This document shows, in pieces, positions 28,145-37,167 of a stretch of 64,000 nt of DNA. This DNA comes from Priapulus caudatus (Eukaryota; Priapulida; Priapulimorpha; Priapulimorphida; Priapulidae). Position 1 is the stretch's first letter; each line of letters begins with the position of its first letter. Made by a program: the position numbers and the translations under genes. The stretch covers positions 362,397 through 426,396 of the forward strand of contig NW_014577186.1 of the NCBI RefSeq assembly GCF_000485595.1. The letters run 5' to 3'. The notes under the pieces are model-generated. The model had not been told where the DNA came from. It worked only from the letters and a program-made list of their open reading frames with translations, and made no database searches.

Positions 28145-31100
28145 AGTATTGGCATAGTATTATTCAAATAAATTACCTACATAGCAGGAATGCATTTCTA
28201 CCTATTCATGCATGCTAGATTATTCAACAAATTTCTTTTCAGTCATTTCGATTCTGAATTCCGATGCGTATATTGCCAAAATTGCCAAAAATATTACTGC
28301 AAAGCAACAACGCTCATTGCTGAAATAACCAAAAGTGGTAATGAGTTCAAATTCGCAAAACGTCTTTCCAGACACATATGCAAGAATAAGAACATGAAGC
28401 AAAGCTTTATTAGATACCAGCCCAAAAAAATAAAACAAAAATAAGGAACCTCGAACCCACAAGTCGACATTGTTAACACGGCTGAAACTTCCAACACTCC
28501 ACCCACGTCTAAATCGTGAATTCGTCCAATTTTGTACAGTTGCGCATAGAGAAAATTATGAATGACAGCAGATGATAGGTCACGCGCAACGTGGCATGTT
28601 CTTCAATTCTAAAATCTTGAAACTTGCATGTCAAATGCACCTTTCCAGCAAACGTGGTGGTAATCTTAGAAAGTAGGCATAAAGTCACTGCGTTATCCCC
28701 GTGAATGGGAATGGGTATTCCACACAATAGATACGTGCACGCATGCATCCACGTACACATACGACTTGCACGTTAGATAAAATAAGCTAGAGTGGATTCA
28801 CAACCCAGCAAGGATCAAGAGGAAATACACAATTGAACACCCCCCCCCCCAATTCAATGCAGCAACCCTCAGCTGATGCTATAGCACACAGGAAAAAATA
28901 TTGCAATCAATGTCGTAAATCGAACACATGGACATTAAATTCACGTCAGCCATGCTTAAAGCACTTATTTTTTGCAGTAGCCTGAAGCACTTTTTTTGGG
29001 TGGCTCGATAAATAGTATAATTCCATCCTTTCCTGTTCATTTCATATATAATATAAAGATAAAGCAACATGATGTGCAAGTTCATAAATGAACTACCTCA
29101 AAATAAATAATAGCTTTTAAAATCAGCTTAGCCAAAATGATTTCGTACGGTCATCAGGCTGCAACAAACAATAATGCCAACGTCAATATTCACCACCACT
29201 GAACAACCGAGACATTAGAAAACGGCTAGAGCACTTTTCTAGTAGAACAACACAAAAGATTCGCGGAAGAAGCAGTGGACGTGCCCAGTTGCGCAAGCAA
29301 ACTCATGTATCTCTCCATGCGTTAACGTACCCTCTGCCTGTAGGTGCTGGTGGCATGTTCCAGCGCATCGTACCTGTCCTGTAGCTCACTCAGCAACGTA
29401 TCAAGGCCCGCTTTCTTTGCAGCACAAATTCAGAAATACCGTGTTTTTAGCGTTTCTACGCGATTCCGCGTTGGATTTCTCCATCTTATTTCATACGCCT
29501 ATGCTTATCCATGCAGGGCCATGCGACTGTAGTTGCTGCTAGTATCAACATGGTAGGTAATAAATGATAATATTTATATATTATCAAGAGTTGGGTGATG
29601 TTTACTAACCATTGATTTATATTATAATAAAAATATCTATAAGATTTATATGTAATGAATCGATCGAAGTGTAGAGATAAGTATTTTAATGATGCGGATG
29701 TAGCACAGCAAGTTATGGCACGTATTTTCTTGATGCAAGTCGAGTGTACACAACCTTTACTGCATATTTGTGGCTACATAGTGCACAACCAAACATAGGG
29801 ATATTGAAACTGTTAATACCCACCACTCTTTAGTATACCTTTACCTAGTACGGCTACTAGTCGTAAGGATAATAAAATGCCCCCTCTTCAGAGTAATTAC
29901 TCCAGGTTCATAACAGTAGTTGCTCATTGTTCATAAATGGTTAAACTCCTCTGCCTATTACTAATTATGTGTGTCTATGACACGTGCCATTCTCTTCAGC
30001 CATTAATAGATAACCTATTCTTTTCCAACCAATTTGTCAGAATTGCCTAGCATGACGTTTACGATTATATTCATGAAAGAACCCCAAGTCAACTTTCTCT
30101 GTTGAAATTTATGTATGGTAAATTATTACTGGCGATGCCCATTACCTCATGAGGTCACTGGTCTAGAAAGTGGACAGCTGTGCCCAACACATGAACTGAT
30201 ACATAATTTTACTTCCATTACTTTTCATGTAAGTGATAATCACCATACAGGACTATCTCTTCAATTCATCACATGGGTAAGCACAACAGCTGGTATCCCC
30301 ACATAATGTATGCATATATAATGCATAATGTATCCCAATAGAAAAATGCACTTTGGAATACCAGAGCATAACATGCTACCTTCGACCTTATGATGACAAG
30401 AATGCAGTATCAGTACAACAAAACACATACAAAATGCTTTAAAAACTTATGCAATATAAACCTCACCACTAACCTTTTGAGAAGCAGACTTATAAGTATT
30501 GCCATTATCCTACCCAGGGATTTTCACACACCTTTAACTTGTGTCAAGTCTGACATGGCTTCAAACCAGAAGCTAATTTGCAACATCCCATAAATCATCC
30601 GACATGCCTAATTGCCTAACCGACATACCTTAATTTCCAGCCTTTTTTACTTTTAACAATCCTTAGTTTTGCAAACGTGCACGCATGTATGTGTGTGAAA
30701 AACTCAATTGTTTACCTCATCCAGGGTCTTCGTGAGTTCTTTTACTTTAGCTTGCATGCAGTCACGTTCCTCTGTCACAAGTTCCACATATGATAACTGC
30801 TGCTCATTCTGATCCCTCAGCTCCTTCCTAAAATGTTAAACCAACTGGTAAGCAGAAACTTAAGGTTACATGCAATAACGAGACATTTCATTAATCGAAA
30901 ATTCAGAGAAAGTAAGAAAAGTAAGAGAGAGTAAATTTACTCACAAGTAGAGAAAATTTATCATATTTACATAACTATACAGCAGAGGCAGGTGGGAGCA
31001 TCTAACATACACAGCAGGAGCTAGTCGGCGCATCTTAACTACACAGAAAGTACAAAATCTCATTGAAACATCCTGAAAAAGAACCTAAATTATGCGGTAA

Positions 31101-34100
31101 GCATTGAGAACAGCAAGGGAAATAAATAATGGCATTAGTAAAGTAAAGTAAAGTAAAGTAAAGCAATCTTTATTTTCATCGGTACATGACATACAGCCTT
31201 TACAGGGTAACATGAGCTCTTGAAATAGCTCTTAAACCCATATCAAGCAAATGTAAGATAACAAGTGTATGATAACAGAATATATGGTAGTATGACATAA
31301 CTTCGAATTTTTGTTCGTTATATATCACATTTCAGACAGATGAAATGATTTAAACTGATGAAATGATAATAGTAATGCACCTCTCCTCCATTACGCTCGC
31401 CAGTTGTGCCTGCACCTTCTCCACATGGGCCTGCAGGCGTGTCACTTCACTGTTCTTCTGATCCAATTCTGCATTGCAATTGCTTATCTTCTCCTCCGCA
31501 TTGAGGAACTGTAAAAGTAAAACAATAGCAGGGGAATATCTTTAATCAATTGCACATTTCAACTGTGTCCTCTTTGCCAAACACTGAATTTGATGACAAT
31601 TGAGTCAGAGAGGGATTCTCATATGGGATTTTACTATGTCACTATAATGACAATACAATAATGTGAAGTTTGCAGTAGAAAAATTGCAAAGAAATCCAAT
31701 GGAGAAAAGTATTGCATGCTCAATTGAAAAGGACATATACACCAATATCACTGTTCAACAGCTATATTTGAGGTCGTATTTGACCCATTTAACAACATGA
31801 AAAAGATGACATTGATATTGCTTGAATGCACACAGTCAACCTGCTTTGTTGCAGAATAATTTGCAAATAATGTCATGCAAGTCCATACACATACTTGCTC
31901 AACCTAGCATAGCTTCTCACCATGTGTTTTACTTTGGCTATCTCTTGCACTTGTAGACCTTCCATGTTGTCAATTTCTTCCTGCTGTTTGTATACTGCCT
32001 CTTTGATCTGCTCTATATTGCCTAGCTTTGCCTCTAGCTCAACTATATGGGTCTTCATGTCCTGGAAGGCAGGAATGTAACCAGTTTAGTTTTGTGAGTA
32101 TATTTAGCAGTTGCTCAATAGCAGATATTATTCCCTTGCAATTGAATGCTTGGAGGGGATATATGAATAGGCCTGTATATCAGTCGTTGCATGTAACTGC
32201 AATGTTTATCAATTCTTAGTATCATTAAAGGGACAGTAGCCTCTAGGATTTTACTGCATACAACTGTACTTACTGTATAACAAATCGTCTATACCCACAC
32301 GTATTTGTTACCAGATACCTAATTTAATTGTTATAATTAATTACACATCAACTTGAACGGCGCCATGACACCCGCGACCGTGCTGCCACCCCGAAAAAGT
32401 TGCGTATTTGACAATTTATTTTGCACGTTACAGACCGAGGGCTAATCACAAAAGTGCAATTATATTTATACCTAAATGCTACTTAACCAAACGATATTCA
32501 TTTTAGGGCAAATTTATCCATATTATAACTGAAACTATATGTCGTTTATAAGATATTACAATCCTTTTGCTTTTAAATGAATAAATAAGAAACACCCTCG
32601 GTCTGTAGCCCTTGGCTGGAAAGTGGTTTTGCGCAACTTATCAGATCGTGCGCTTTAAGTGGCGCCACCGTCGTTGTAATCAAACTGTAGTCGTTAGTTT
32701 TAAAACATTTAAAAAAAATATTTATAATGGTGATTGAACCATGAAACTTTTTATGTAGCATAATTATAACCTAAATTAGCTGAAAATAACCCTATAACCT
32801 AGAGTAAACTCTCCCTTTAATTTCAACATTAGGTGACATTAATTAGATTCACTAGTGATGTATCTCATACATGCGACACTTACTTCTTCTTTCTTCTTAA
32901 AGCCATCTGCCTGTTTTGTATTCAATGTATGGTAGGTTTCATTCAACTCCTGGATCCGTTTGGCAGCAGCTGAAACAAGATAGGTAGATGTTCCTTAACC
33001 AGTGCTATTGTCCAAGAAAACTAATATATGATCAGCTTCAGTTTGTTGAAATAACCCTAGTCATTAAAACTGATTGAAGTATTCATAATTCTATTGCTGT
33101 AAACAATAATTCTGCTGTTAATTAGAATTGTATATATTATTATTATATATATATAGTATAGTAACTTAATCTAAGGGCTGATTTCTAACAATTACATAGG
33201 TAAATTTTCTGTGTACCTTTATCCACACGATCATTACAGTAACATACAGGTAATTAGTGGCTTAATGCAAAATAACCACCTTGTTATTCAAAAGATTATA
33301 TTTAAGTCACAGTTTTGAATGTATTAAATGGGCTAAGGTAAACGTGAAATCTTCTAAAAGATGGCAATATCTGTGGCCTATACAACTTACAGTCCTGTTG
33401 CCTTTCAAGATTGTGCTCTAGTTTCTCTTTCAATTTAGTCTGTTCTCTCATTAATGAATGATACTCTGCAAAAATTTAAGAACTATAAAATTACTGAAAA
33501 GATAGATGAGAGCAAGAGCAGGGCTATGAGGGTAAGGGAGTCACTATAGGGTGCAGAGAAGAGTGTCGAGGCAGAGGAAACAAAGGGATGGGGAGAAATG
33601 AACTGACCTTCCTTCATATGGACTGAACAACGTGCAGCTACCACCTGTACATCACAAGTTAATAGTCCACCAGAATATGGTACACTAATGTTGATAGCAT
33701 GCGAAAAACATGAAAATTGCAGCTGGAGATTGCTTGACGAATACAAAATACAGTTGGCACTCGTCTTACTAAAGTGGCACCTGCTCTGTATAATGTCTAT
33801 AAATCACAATTTTTCAGTGGGGGAGTATTTTGTATATATGGCTACAAAGAACAGGTGGCGATTCTATAGAGGGAACAGCTATCAAAAGATTGACTTAATT
33901 TTACAAGTCTGGTTCATGGAACACAATGTGCGATGGCACGACAATCACTCGCACGGATGCGTCTCTGATGATTTACCTGAAACTTGGTGCTCCAGCTTTC
34001 TCACTTGTTCATTTCTCTTGTTGAGTAGAAGTTTTAGTTGTTCTACATTTGTTCTAGTTGAATCAGTCTGCAATAATTTTTGCACATAGTGAAAATTTGC

Positions 34101-34894
34101 ATATAGTTAGTTTTATTGTGTTAATATTTGATATAGTATTATGAGAATTAGTCTAACATGCTGTTTAGAGGTGATCAATGCTCTCTCCTATACTCAACTG
34201 GCTTGACACGGGCACAGTTACTATACAGACATAATTACCGGAGAACATTGCATGGCAGCTCATATTCATATCAGATTTCTCACCTCTTGCTACGAGTACT
34301 TACAGAAACTTCTGATGCAGACATGGATGGAGCCGGGCTCTGTGGCGGAGTCTGACCAAGAGGTCCAGGCAACTTACCGGACGAGTCTATACACACAGAA
34401 GACTGCCAGTTACAAAACGTGCACGTTTAATTCAATACGTGTCAGTGGTGACAAAACAGAAAGCTGCTTGCATGACATGCTGCTGGATAATCATATTAGG
34501 CTATGGTTATACACCACAGATGGTTGCACTATGCCTGGCAAACCAATAATACCCAGAAAAGTTACGATCGCAATGATACAATTCCACAATGTTTCAAATA
34601 ATTAAAATACATGACATGTTCCACAGTCTTGCTACATTAGAAGTACCATAAAACGACTTGATATTTTCAGAGACTGTAAAGTATAACTTGCACATCCGCA
34701 GATTGTTAACACCTACATTATATATGTGATTATGACTCGGTACAAGTGAGCATTAGATAAGTCATATATTTGCTACCTAGACGACTTCTGCTGGGGGCTG
34801 CTACAGGACTTGGAAGCACTGAATTATCTCCATCGCCCCCATCTGATTGAAGATGTTCATCTTCAACTATCTTCTTCTTTAACTTGGCAAACAT
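176..34894 (-). CDS. GOLGA1: Golgin-97 (golgin A1) orthologue, 3' partial
   Basis: Golgin-97 is a long coiled-coil tether on trans-Golgi membranes that captures endosome-derived vesicles; it binds Arl1 through a C-terminal GRIP domain. Coding exons in transcript order: 34777-34894, 34304-34386, 33977-34067, 33391-33465, 32884-32969, 31921-32061, 31381-31508, 30716-30827, 29331-29414, 27625-27753, 27037-27132, 26463-26642, 24577-25416, 24113-24196, 23552-23641, 23026-23154, 6733-6828, 1328-1519, 681-989, 176-343. All junctions are GT-AG and the phases chain without a break for 1077 codons. Identification: the start MFAKLKKKI, then [28 protein letters not shown] and [20 protein letters not shown] match golgin-97 in the same order. 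The GRIP domain should lie beyond the left edge. The visible part already exceeds the vertebrate protein (about 770 aa) because of an exon duplication and a 280-codon coiled-coil exon. Exon edges come from splice consensus and phase and may be off by a base or so. Confidence 0.88.
1328..23154 (-). CDS. GOLGA1: Golgin exon trio, second copy (exons 16-18), split by giant introns
   Basis: Exons 23026-23154 (43 codons), 6733-6828 (32 codons) and 1328-1519 (64 codons) repeat exons 10-12. The first two keep the same exon lengths and phase 0; the third is 64 rather than 60 codons. By hand alignment, exon 16 is identical to exon 10 at 19 of 43 positions, including the GDQ motif. Exon 17 matches exon 11 at 17 of 32, including ARQQ against TRQQ. 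Exon 18 matches exon 12 mainly in its first 27 residues. The introns here are 16,197 bp (holding a nested antisense gene) and 5,213 bp (holding a minisatellite array). Confidence 0.82.
2340..2440. repeat. CA/GCGT-rich microsatellite
   Basis: Alternating (TA)n, (CA)n and (CGCA)n runs followed by GTGTGCG-type sequence form an imperfect purine-pyrimidine tract in golgin intron 17. The frames that cross it on both strands are low-complexity and not genes. Confidence 0.8.
2760..6255. repeat. 38-40 bp minisatellite, about 90 copies, two subfamilies
   Basis: A tandem array fills most of golgin intron 17. The left part (to about 4330) has a roughly 40-bp unit containing GACGCCTCAGTTATGGACAT. The right part has a 38-bp unit containing GGATGCTACAGTCAGGAACA. 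Both share the ACATACACACGCAAGCATG portion. The switch between subfamilies is abrupt, near 4330-4600. The last units (6080-6240) are almost perfect, whereas most of the array carries scattered single-base insertions and deletions. The open reading frames across it are an effect of the repeat. Confidence 0.95.
7737..8180. repeat. 21-bp minisatellite
   Basis: About 20 units alternate between ACTGACCTGGGTATACCCAA and ACTGACCTGGTCATTCCTAA versions. Because the period is a multiple of three, frames stay open on both strands and give repeated VSIGYTQ-like or NTDLVIP-like translations. There is no start context, splice context or homology, so I read it as non-coding satellite inside golgin intron 16. 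Confidence 0.9.
8200..9396. other. Intron sequence, nothing recognised
   Basis: AT-rich sequence in golgin intron 16. I see no exon, repeat array or inverted-repeat element here beyond short A-runs near 8310-8350. A hairpin element follows at 9397. Confidence 0.6.
9397..9460. mobile_element. Palindromic hAT-like hairpin with CAGGAGT ends
   Basis: A 64-bp sequence begins CAGGAGTGAATAATAATA and ends with the reverse complement of that stretch, TATTATTATTCACTCCTG, around an AT-rich loop. It is one member of a family of such hairpins in this window. No clear target duplication is visible for this copy. Confidence 0.75.
10284..10486. mobile_element. Telomere-repeat inverted-repeat element (family T1), copy 1
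   Basis: The terminal inverted repeats begin GGGTCTATGTCTCCCTGGGT, and the right end is their reverse complement, running into a shared GCCGGAACGTACCCTGG stretch. The interior has the T1 marker CTCCACTAACGAGTCTAGGG followed by ACTCCCTAACCCTAACC. An 11-bp direct repeat, GCCGCAGTAGG, lies close to both ends (10267-10277 and 10493-10503) and may be or include the target duplication. There is no coding capacity. Confidence 0.8.
11022..11099. mobile_element. Palindromic hAT-like hairpin with duplicated right end
   Basis: It begins CAGGAGCGCATAATGACAAA and closes with the matching reverse complement. The last 20 bp, ending ACGCTCCTG, are then repeated directly. The element is flanked on both sides by the direct repeat ATGTGAT (11015-11021 and 11100-11106), read as a target-site duplication. 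Confidence 0.85.
11578..11992. repeat. Compound microsatellite (GATG)n-(GATA)n-(ACC)n
   Basis: A poly-C run at 11575-11588 and a CA run are followed by imperfect ATGG tetranucleotides from about 11680. A clean (GATA)n run spans about 11881-11967 and an (ACC)n run ends near 11991. All frames through it, such as those reading Ser-Ile-His-Pro on the minus strand, are repeat effects. Confidence 0.95.
13099..13252 (+). promoter_or_regulatory. Putative core promoter and 5' leader of the nested gene
   Basis: A GC-rich stretch (about 12.0-13.2 kb) leads to a TATA-like CATATATTA at 13099-13107. About 145 bp downstream is the ATG at 13250-13252, in the good context GAAGCCATGG and immediately followed by a gtaagt donor. 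The first coding exon therefore contributes only the initiator Met. Position and composition fit a promoter, but transcription starts are not visible in sequence alone. Confidence 0.45.
13250..19905 (+). CDS. Nested antisense gene: coiled-coil protein with Ala/Pro/Glu repeat tail
   Basis: I do not recognise this protein. Coding exons: 13250-13252 (Met only), 14775-14846, 15178-15282, 17113-17295, 18348-18497 and 18837-19905. All introns are phase 0 with GT-AG ends. After the Met come about 170 residues of strongly charged coiled coil (for example [18 protein letters not shown] and [18 protein letters not shown]). A tail follows, built from [12 protein letters not shown]-type and [11 protein letters not shown]-type repeats and ending [12 protein letters not shown]-stop. 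There is no signal peptide or membrane segment, so a cytoplasmic or cytoskeletal protein is likely. The gene lies wholly inside golgin intron 16 on the opposite strand. The tail exon contains several frame breaks that look like sequencing error but could be real. An exon missed in the large intron between exons 4 and 5 cannot be excluded. Confidence 0.7.
13340..13382. repeat. (TA)n microsatellite in nested-gene intron 1
   Basis: A run of TA dinucleotides follows a TTATATTTATA lead-in. A second low-complexity tract, GT/GCGT-rich, lies at about 13905-14010 in the same intron. Confidence 0.85.
14543..14691. mobile_element. hAT-type MITE
   Basis: The ends are CAGGGGTTCTTAACC and its near reverse complement GGTTAAGAACCACTG, 149 bp apart. 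The interior is rich in GGTCCATGA/GGTCCGTGA motifs. The 8-bp flanks CAATACAT and AGATACAT agree at six positions, as expected for an aged 8-bp hAT target duplication. It is non-coding and sits in nested-gene intron 1. Confidence 0.8.
15520..15655. repeat. 20-bp tandem repeat, about six copies
   Basis: The unit is AGGTATAGTGAGGCACTGTA with T/G variation at one position. It lies in nested-gene intron 3. Confidence 0.9.
15960..16100. repeat. GT/GCGT-rich microsatellite
   Basis: Imperfect GTGTGCG and GCGTGCCT repeats in nested-gene intron 3. Frames reading His-Thr-Arg on the minus strand are composition effects. Confidence 0.8.
16735..17070. repeat. Degenerate repeat built on CCATGG palindromes
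   Basis: Variants of ACCATGGGCA and GCTGGCCATGGTACC recur roughly every 13-30 bp, giving many CCATGG sites in about 330 bp. The array ends just before the acceptor of nested-gene exon 4 (17113). Because the unit is nearly self-complementary, both strands show similar open frames. Confidence 0.85.
18837..19905 (+). CDS. Ala/Pro/Glu-rich repeat exon of the nested gene, with frame breaks
   Basis: The exon opens [19 protein letters not shown] after a tttaaacttatag acceptor. It contains more than a dozen repeats of a roughly 36-bp unit (GAGCCAGCCAAGGAGGCAGC plus CCCAGCTGCACCTGCAGCA), interspersed with a longer unit encoding [11 protein letters not shown]. The unit frame is broken at several points, for example near 18950 where a run of four C is three, near 19060-19080, near 19270 and near 19560. 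It returns to frame for the last 70 codons and the TAG at 19903-19905. Opposite-strand frames reading Leu-Ala-Leu-Leu repeats are shadows. Confidence 0.65.
20195..20200 (+). terminator. Candidate polyadenylation signal of the nested gene
   Basis: AATAAA occurs about 290 bp after the stop codon at 19905, in an AT-rich 3' region with several T-rich stretches. It is a plausible signal, but short AT motifs are common here. Confidence 0.4.
20457..20951. mobile_element. Inverted-repeat element (family S) carrying a nested insertion, copy 1
   Basis: The ends are AAGCTGGGTTTACACTGCCA and a matching reverse complement ending TATAAACCCAGCTT. The interior has repeated AATTCGGCAATTCAGCA motifs and CAACCGATCGATAGCAGC. 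A second copy is at 58321-58729. This copy is interrupted by a telomere-repeat element at 20482-20757. Confidence 0.8.
20482..20757. mobile_element. Telomere-repeat inverted-repeat element (family T2)
   Basis: The terminal inverted repeats contain a perfect 42-bp core starting GGTCGTTGTCGTATCAGGTA (left arm 20491-20532, right arm 20707-20748). The interior carries CCCTAACCCTAACCCTAACC and a direct duplication of an AT-rich segment ending AACAACCTAAAACTACCTC. It is flanked by CAACTTT on both sides (20475-20481 and 20758-20764), read as a 7-bp target duplication. It sits inside a family S element. Confidence 0.85.
20997..21075. mobile_element. Half of a CAGGAGT hairpin element
   Basis: The left end TCAGGAGTGAAATAATATAG matches the hairpin family seen at 9397. 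The right end is only weakly recognisable (TATTAATACTC), so this copy is decayed. Confidence 0.5.
21160..21830 (+). pseudogene. Penelope-like element fragment with GIY-YIG endonuclease domain
   Basis: The frame at 21087-21581 encodes [19 protein letters not shown] followed by LEEHKKD and later LDHIVNRNH. This is the layout of the GIY-YIG endonuclease of Penelope-like retroelements, with the preceding Cys-rich linker (C-x3-C-x2-C type spacing before YIGET). After the stop at 21579-21581 another frame continues with [11 protein letters not shown]-like sequence typical of the element's 3' end. No reverse-transcriptase part is seen upstream, so this is a truncated, frame-shifted copy in golgin intron 16. 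Confidence 0.75.
21840..22860. other. Intron sequence, nothing recognised
   Basis: AT-rich golgin intron 16 sequence between the Penelope fragment and exon 16. I see no exon, tandem array or inverted-repeat ends. Confidence 0.55.
24540..24562. repeat. (CA)n microsatellite beside golgin exon 13 donor
   Basis: A short CA run begins about 15 bp beyond the exon 13 donor on the intron side. A GT run lies in the neighbouring intron at about 24020-24036. Confidence 0.85.
24577..25416 (-). CDS. GOLGA1: Golgin long coiled-coil exon 13 (280 codons)
   Basis: A single phase-0 exon bounded by a cacctag acceptor and a gtaggg donor. It is all heptad-like E/A/L/R-rich sequence with almost no Pro or Gly. 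It contains an internal repeat of about 28 residues, seen as [18 protein letters not shown] followed by [18 protein letters not shown]. The exon is much more GC-rich than its flanks. Its length suggests local expansion of the rod compared with vertebrate golgin-97. Long reading frames on the opposite strand here are composition shadows. Confidence 0.85.
26463..27753 (-). CDS. GOLGA1: Golgin exon trio, first copy (exons 10-12)
   Basis: Three phase-0 exons of 43, 32 and 60 codons (27625-27753, 27037-27132, 26463-26642). They encode the coiled-coil section containing [24 protein letters not shown] and [15 protein letters not shown]. This corresponds to the vertebrate stretch with LQEKVASLEKRL followed by LEDTRQQLL. 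The introns between them are short (492 and 394 bp). The trio is repeated later in the same gene. Confidence 0.85.
27184..27225. mobile_element. Palindromic hAT-like hairpin with duplicated left end
   Basis: A 42-bp element begins CAGGACT immediately followed by CAGGAGTCTATCAA and ends TTGATAGACTCCTG. It is flanked by ATCTAAT on both sides (27177-27183 and 27226-27232). It lies in golgin intron 10. Confidence 0.8.
31138..31200. repeat. (AAAGT)n run joined to AATCTTTATTTT: possible LINE 3' end
   Basis: Four to five AAAGT units precede a stretch reading CAATCTTTATTTTCATCGGT on the plus strand. A short tandem repeat at one edge of an A/T-rich sequence resembles the 3' tail of a minus-strand LINE or SINE. 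A similar (AGATA)n-TTTATT arrangement is at 43895-43930. Confidence 0.35.
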
Positions 34895-34936
34895 TGTTTG
34901 GCTTTAGAACTTGTATTGAATATGCATTAGATTGTC
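34777..34936 (-). CDS. GOLGA1: Golgin-97 first coding exon and likely 5' UTR splice acceptor
   Basis: The ATG is at 34894-34892 and begins [14 protein letters not shown], the conserved golgin-97 N-terminus. The exon ends at 34777 in phase 1 before a gtagca donor and resumes at 34386. Just upstream of the ATG, at 34937-34940 on the minus strand, a pyrimidine-rich stretch ends in tttgcag. This suggests that the 5' leader is spliced and that a non-coding first exon lies further right. No TATA box is evident in the 500 bases beyond it. Confidence 0.7.
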
Positions 34937-35580
34937 CTGCAAACCAGAGTTGATTTCTCGATGTAAACACATTATTAGAAACAGCAAAAAGAATTAGGAC
35001 CATGCACCAATGATTGCTCACTCAACAATAGCTCCCCATACTGATAGCAAAATAAAACAAAGGCTCAACACATTACATGTTCAACACATTCCACAGGACA
35101 TGTGCTCACAAAACGTGCTTACAACACTTACTAATAGCACCACTCATTTCGTAATCTTGATTTATGAATACATGCACACATACACATTACAATTTACATG
35201 AAAAATTCATCAAGATCATCTTGCTTACCAACTCACTCTAGAGTCAAGTACAACCTGTTGCTGGTAGAGCTATTTTAGTTGGTAAAACTAATATGCTTGC
35301 ACACCATGTGTGTTATAACCAATCTCCCTCTCAGTATCACAAAAATATCCTAGGATGTCTTAAAAATCTGGGTCAATATATGTGGCACACTTGTATTGCC
35401 GCCAAAATTATTATCGCAAAACAGTCAAGAGTGCTGATTGACTAGTGCATGTCATTATTGCGCATGTACTGTAGCAGTGCACTGTGAATGGTGTGCATGT
35501 GAGTGGAGCTGTCGATTACAGGACCATCTAGAGCACGCTAAAAATGTCTCGGTGTGTTTCAGCCATAGAAATATATATAT

Positions 35581-36319
35581 CAGGAGTAGATAATAGGGAA
35601 GGAGTGTGACTTCAATAAACAAGGGAAATTCGTCATTTACTAGCCTTATAATACCTACGATTTACTACGCGTAACTCATCCAACTTGAGCTCAAATCGTA
35701 CACAGTACATTCGCCTAGCATCGTGCGAAATCGTTTCCTCGTATACACCCGCAATCCGGAGATATAGACTAAAACGTACGACACGATTTTCCATTCTGCT
35801 GCCAGCAAACTCGATGCGTTTTGCGCCAAAATTTAAACAAAAGGCAGCTACTAACCACAGCTTGCTCTTTCGGTGAGGCGGTGTGGCTCGCAGGGAGATT
35901 GCGGTGGACGTGCGTGCATGGGGGGCATACCAGCTGTATGCCGGTATGTAGCTGTATGCCGAGTCAAAGGTTATCTCGCCAAGTGTTGCGTCGATGTCCA
36001 ATCTCCCTGCGAGCCACACCGCCTCGCCGAGAGAGCAAGCTGTGGTTAGTAGCTGCCTTTTGTTTAAATTTCGGCGCAAAACGCATCGAGTTTGCTGGCA
36101 GCAGAATGGAAAATCGTGTTGTACGTTTTAGTCTATATCTCCGGATTGCGGGTGTATACGAGGAAACGATTTCGCACGATGCTAGGCGAATGTACTGTGT
36201 ACAATTTGAGCTCAAGTTGGATGAGTTACGCGTAGTAAATCGTAGGTATTATACGACTAGTAAATGACGAATTTCCCTTGTTTATTGAAGTCACTCTCCT
36301 TCCCTATTATCTACTTCTG
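35581..36319. mobile_element. Foldback element, 320-bp arms, CAGGAGT ends
   Basis: The left arm (35581-35900) begins CAGGAGTAGATAATAGGGAA. The right arm (36000-36319) is its near-perfect reverse complement, leaving a loop of about 99 bp. Both ends abut ATATATAT. The arms contain 148-codon open frames in mirror image (minus 35633-36079 and plus 35821-36267), both reading through NLNKRQLLTTACS-type sequence because the arms are copies. I recognise no protein family. The last 20 bp of each end are nearly the whole of the mini-palindrome at 46589. Confidence 0.85.
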
Positions 36320-36561
36320 ATATATATATATATAGATATAATATATATATATAGTAACTGATTATTTATTTCGATGGCTTTATGAGTTTGACATACTAAT
36401 AATACGTTTGTGTTATGAAATTATTGGAAAACATAAATTATTATACAGTGTTATAATAGTAAAATAACGATTTCCGAAAACTCACAGTTGTTTTATGACA
36501 AATGCGAATAGAAATTATGTAGGTACCTATACTATTATTTATGCAGTCACTATCATAATAT

Positions 36562-36767
36562 CAGGGTTCTCCAAAAGCACTTACAACTTATAGCCTTGCG
36601 GCCCGCCAGGCTATCGTCGAGCCCCGCCACTCTAAATATCATAGCCGCCATGCTAAATATCATAGCCCCCGGACCCCCCTAGCACGCAAACCGCCTTCGG
36701 CGATTTGCAACTAGGACCGTAAAAGCAGCACCCGCCATACTACAATGAGAAAGCTTGGAGAACCCTG
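36562..36767. mobile_element. hAT-type MITE
   Basis: The ends are CAGGGTTCTCCAA and TTGGAGAACCCTG. The interior has a repeated TAAATATCATAGCC motif and a CCCCCGGACCCCCCT block. AATAT borders the right side and nearly the left. It is non-coding and 206 bp long. Confidence 0.75.
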
Positions 36768-36978
36768 AATATACTCTAAAATTCTATGGTATAGTGTTCC
36801 TTTATAAATTTACAAATAAACAATAATAAACAAAACATTATTAATTTGTACATGATATGACGATTTTATCATAGCATGCAATTTACAAATTACAGTATCT
36901 CTCTTTCTGTCTGTGTATTGTGATACAATACATATCCTATCGTGACCTACGTATCGAGATATGTATCGTATCCTGACC

Positions 36979-37129
36979 CACAGGCACTTGGGACAGAGTC
37001 AGTAAAAAACTGAAAATATTGGTCTGTATAAGTGTATATCAACTTGCTTTCACAAAACTAATGCAGAACTAGTCGCTACCGCACTCGCCGCTGCGAGTGT
37101 GCTGTGTCACCATTATATTATATTAAATC

Positions 37130-37167
<38 letters not shown>

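Noticed and set aside
28190-28444. 84-codon plus-strand frame with several Cys and a His (zinc-finger-like)
   Set aside because: The Cys/His spacing fits no finger that I know, the composition is AT-driven, and it lies in a golgin intron.
33610-33647. Possible extra golgin exon between exons 3 and 4 with cag acceptor and gtcagt donor
   Set aside because: Inclusion gives a sequence unlike golgin-97, while joining 33977 directly to 33465 gives continuous homology and correct phase.
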